DNA of 9,455 nucleotides, from the NCBI GenBank assembly GCA_946007445.1, contig CAMGAL010000063.1, positions 1 to 9,455 on the forward strand, written 5' to 3'. Position numbers and translations under genes: made by a program. The notes beneath the pieces were generated by a model that was not told where the DNA came from, did not search any database, and was given only the letters and a program-made list of their open reading frames with translations. This document shows, piece after piece, positions 7,350-9,455 of this stretch; within the stretch, counting starts at the first letter, position 1; every line of letters starts with the position of its first letter. Source of the stretch: an uncultured Mediterranea sp. GTDB lineage: Bacteria; Bacteroidota; Bacteroidia; Bacteroidales; Bacteroidaceae.

Positions 7350-9455
7350 TCAATAGTCTCTCTGCATGTCGGCAATCTTCTGCTGCAACTTGCGCATCTG
7401 CTCCTCTTGCAGCACCTTCTTGTACTCGATGGGCACCACTTGGATGAACTCGTCCACGTAGCGGTTCCAGTTGTCCAGCATGGTGCGGGCCAGCTTGGAG
7501 CCGGTGTAGAGGTAGTGCTGACGAATCAGTTCGTGCAGCTCCTTGCGGGAGGAGGCGTCTTCTATCAGGCTCAGTTCCACCATCTCCATGTTGCAGAAGT
7601 AGTCGAAGTTGCCTTCAGGGTTCCAGACGTAGGCCACACCGCCTGACATACCTGCAGCAAAGTTGCGTCCGGTCTGTCCCAGCACCACCACGCGGCCGCC
7701 GGTCATGTACTCGCAGCAGTGGTCGCCCACACCCTCTACGACGGCAATGGCTCCCGAGTTGCGCACGGCAAAACGTTCGCCCACGCGGCCATTGATGTAG
7801 ACCTCGCCACTGGTGGCTCCGTAGAGCAGGGTGTTGCCGGCAATGGTGTTCTGTTCCGCCTCGAAGTTGCTGCGCACGGGCGGCAGGACGGCAATGCGTC
7901 CGCCACTGAGTCCCTTGCCCAGGTAGTCGTTGGCCTCACCCTCCAGCTTGAAGTTGATGCCCGGCACCAAGAAGGCACCGAAGCTCTGTCCGGCAGAGCC
8001 CTTGAACTTGACGTTTAGCGTATGTTCGGGCAAGCCCTTGGCTCCATAGCGCTTGGCAATGGCACCGGAGAGCATCGTGCCGCAGGCACGGTCGGTATTG
8101 GCTATCGTATATTCGAGCGAAATCTCTTTCTGATGTTCCACCGCCTCGGCGGCAGCGTGCAGCATCTCCACATCCTTCACACGGTCGATGCCATGCTGCT
8201 GGTCGATGGTGTGGTGAATGGCAGCGCCATTGTCCACGCGAGTCACCAGACGGCTGAAGTCCAGCAGCGCGTGCTTGGGATTGGGGTCATCGGCCAGCGA
8301 CTTGCGGACGATGAGGTCGGTCCGTCCGATGATGTCGTCCATCTTCTCCACACCGATTTCGGCCAGATACTCGCGCACCTCTTGCGCCAAGAAGGTGAAG
8401 TAGTTAACGAGATACTCGCTCCGACCGCTGAAGTGCTTGCGCAGCTCGGGGTTCTGCGTGGCTACGCCTACGGGGCAGGTGTTCTGGTTGCACTTGCGCA
8501 TCATCACACAGCCCAGCACGATGAGGGCAGCGGTGGCAAATCCATACTCCTCGGCACCCAGCATAGCCATCAGCACGACATCGCGACCGGTCTTGAGCTG
8601 ACCATCGACCTGCAGCATGACCTGTCCGCGCAGTCCGTTGAGCACCAGCGTCTGCTGGGTCTCGCTCAGGCCAATCTCGGGCGAGATGCCGGCATAGCGG
8701 ATGGAGCTGGCCGGTGAGGCACCTGTACCACCCTCGGCACCGCTGATGACGATGAGGTCGGCCTTGGCTTTGGCCACACCGGCGGCAATGGTACCCACCC
8801 CACTCTCGGCCACCAGCTTGACACTGATCTTGGCTTGCGGATTGACGTTCTTCAAGTCAAAGATGAGCTGGGCCAGGTCTTCGATGGAGTAGATGTCGTG
8901 ATGAGGCGGTGGTGATATGAGCGAAATGCCCGGGATGCTATGGAGTGTGGGGGGGATCACTTCGTCATCCTTGAAGCCCGGCAGCTGTCCCCCCTCGCCC
9001 GGCTTGGCACCTTGTGCTATCTTGATTTGTATTTCACTGGCGTTCACCAGATACTCCGTCGTCACACCGAAGCGGCCCGAAGCCACCTGCTTGATGGCAC
9101 TGCCCTTGTCGGTGCCGAAGCGGGCTGCGTCCTCACCACCTTCGCCGGTGTTGCTGCGGCCATGCAGCTTGTTCATGGCCAAGGCCATGGCTTCGTGAGC
9201 CTCCTGGCTGATGGCACCGAACGACATGGCTCCCGTCACGAATCGGCGCACGATGTTCTCTACAGGCTCCACGCGGCTGATGTCTATGGGATTGCGCTTG
9301 AAGTCGAGGAAGTCGCGCAGGAAGATGGGCTTCTCCTTGCTGTCCACCTGAGTGGTGAACTCCTTGAACTTCTTGTAGCTACCCAGTCGGGTGGCCAGTT
9401 GCAGGGTACTGATGGTCTCGGGGTTCCAGGCATGTTTTTCCCGGTCCTTGCGGTA
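7350..9455 (-). CDS. gltB: Glutamate synthase large subunit, C-terminal part (start outside window)
   Basis: This is the last 701 residues of the large GOGAT subunit, which normally has about 1,500; the N-terminal glutaminase domain and start codon lie beyond the right edge. The reading frame stays open to base 9455, and the upstream residues (WNPETISTLQLATRLGSYKKF) belong to the protein. The FMN-binding synthase domain fills the first half, with PGEGGQLPG (at about 153-161), LISPPPHHDIYSIEDLAQLI (about 179-198) and the GAEGGTGASP segment. The [3Fe-4S] cysteines are at 316, 322 and 327 of this fragment (CVMMRKCNQNTC). The C-terminal right-handed helix of repeated GxxGxxxG turns follows at about 470-620 (LSGGRI, GATSGEVYING, YMTGGRVVVLGQTGRNFAAGMSGG). 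The end (QMRKLQQKIADMQRDY) is charged and helical. It is the first visible gene of the gltB-gltD-asnB unit and pairs with GltD for electron supply. Confidence 0.97.
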   Translation of the reverse strand, partial: YRKDREKHAWNPETISTLQLATRLGSYKKFKEFTTQVDSKEKPIFLRDFLDFKRNPIDISRVEPVENIVRRFVTGAMSFGAISQEAHEAMALAMNKLHGRSNTGEGGEDAARFGTDKGSAIKQVASGRFGVTTEYLVNASEIQIKIAQGAKPGEGGQLPGFKDDEVIPPTLHSIPGISLISPPPHHDIYSIEDLAQLIFDLKNVNPQAKISVKLVAESGVGTIAAGVAKAKADLIVISGAEGGTGASPASSIRYAGISPEIGLSETQQTLVLNGLRGQVMLQVDGQLKTGRDVVLMAMLGAEEYGFATAALIVLGCVMMRKCNQNTCPVGVATQNPELRKHFSGRSEYLVNYFTFLAQEVREYLAEIGVEKMDDIIGRTDLIVRKSLADDPNPKHALLDFSRLVTRVDNGAAIHHTIDQQHGIDRVKDVEMLHAAAEAVEHQKEISLEYTIANTDRACGTMLSGAIAKRYGAKGLPEHTLNVKFKGSAGQSFGAFLVPGINFKLEGEANDYLGKGLSGGRIAVLPPVRSNFEAEQNTIAGNTLLYGATSGEVYINGRVGERFAVRNSGAIAVVEGVGDHCCEYMTGGRVVVLGQTGRNFAAGMSGGVAYVWNPEGNFDYFCNMEMVELSLIEDASSRKELHELIRQHYLYTGSKLARTMLDNWNRYVDEFIQVVPIEYKKVLQEEQMRKLQQKIADMQRDY

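Noticed and set aside
9345..9347. GTG at 9347 as the start of a short GltB
   Set aside because: The frame stays open to the right edge, and the residues before this Val continue typical GltB sequence, so the gene is cut by the window and does not start here.

Overview
The window looks like chromosomal core DNA from a member of the Bacteroidales, probably Bacteroides or a close relative. The evidence is a DUF4270-type lipoprotein, a short GT5-only glycogen synthase-like protein beside panC and panD, protein sequences of Bacteroidetes type, A-rich leaders without Shine-Dalgarno sites, and a perfect TAnnTTTG -7 promoter element. Coding DNA is GC-rich and the intergenic DNA is clearly more AT-rich. 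The species cannot be named from this sequence alone.

Layout, left to right. At 7-53 a perfect 18-bp hairpin acts as a likely bidirectional terminator. Next come two minus-strand genes transcribed as a pair from about 2515 leftward: a short glycogen/starch synthase-like protein (1651-2493) and a DUF4270 lipoprotein (77-1627). A 237-bp divergent promoter region (2503-2739) separates them from the plus-strand panC-panD pair (2740-3893), which overlaps by four bases and makes pantothenate precursors for coenzyme A. A 306-bp gap (3894-4199) with no gene holds a degenerate 11-bp tandem array, a matching inverted arm, and a separate perfect 14-bp hairpin. The right half is a minus-strand nitrogen-assimilation operon in the order gltB (partial, enters from the right edge), gltD and asnB.

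The right-hand genes work together. GltB and GltD form NADPH-dependent glutamate synthase, and AsnB uses glutamine to make asparagine. The most notable anomaly is an in-frame TGA (6258-6260) inside gltD, with recognisable GltD sequence in the same frame on both sides. This is a recent nonsense mutation or a sequence error, and it would truncate the protein before the last quarter. Other points worth a look are the structured repeat region between panD and asnB, the PanC C-terminal domain that seems to lack a segment, and the single-domain GT5 protein without the usual nucleotide-sugar motif. I found no mobile element, CRISPR array, tRNA or rRNA, and no clearly new multi-gene system.
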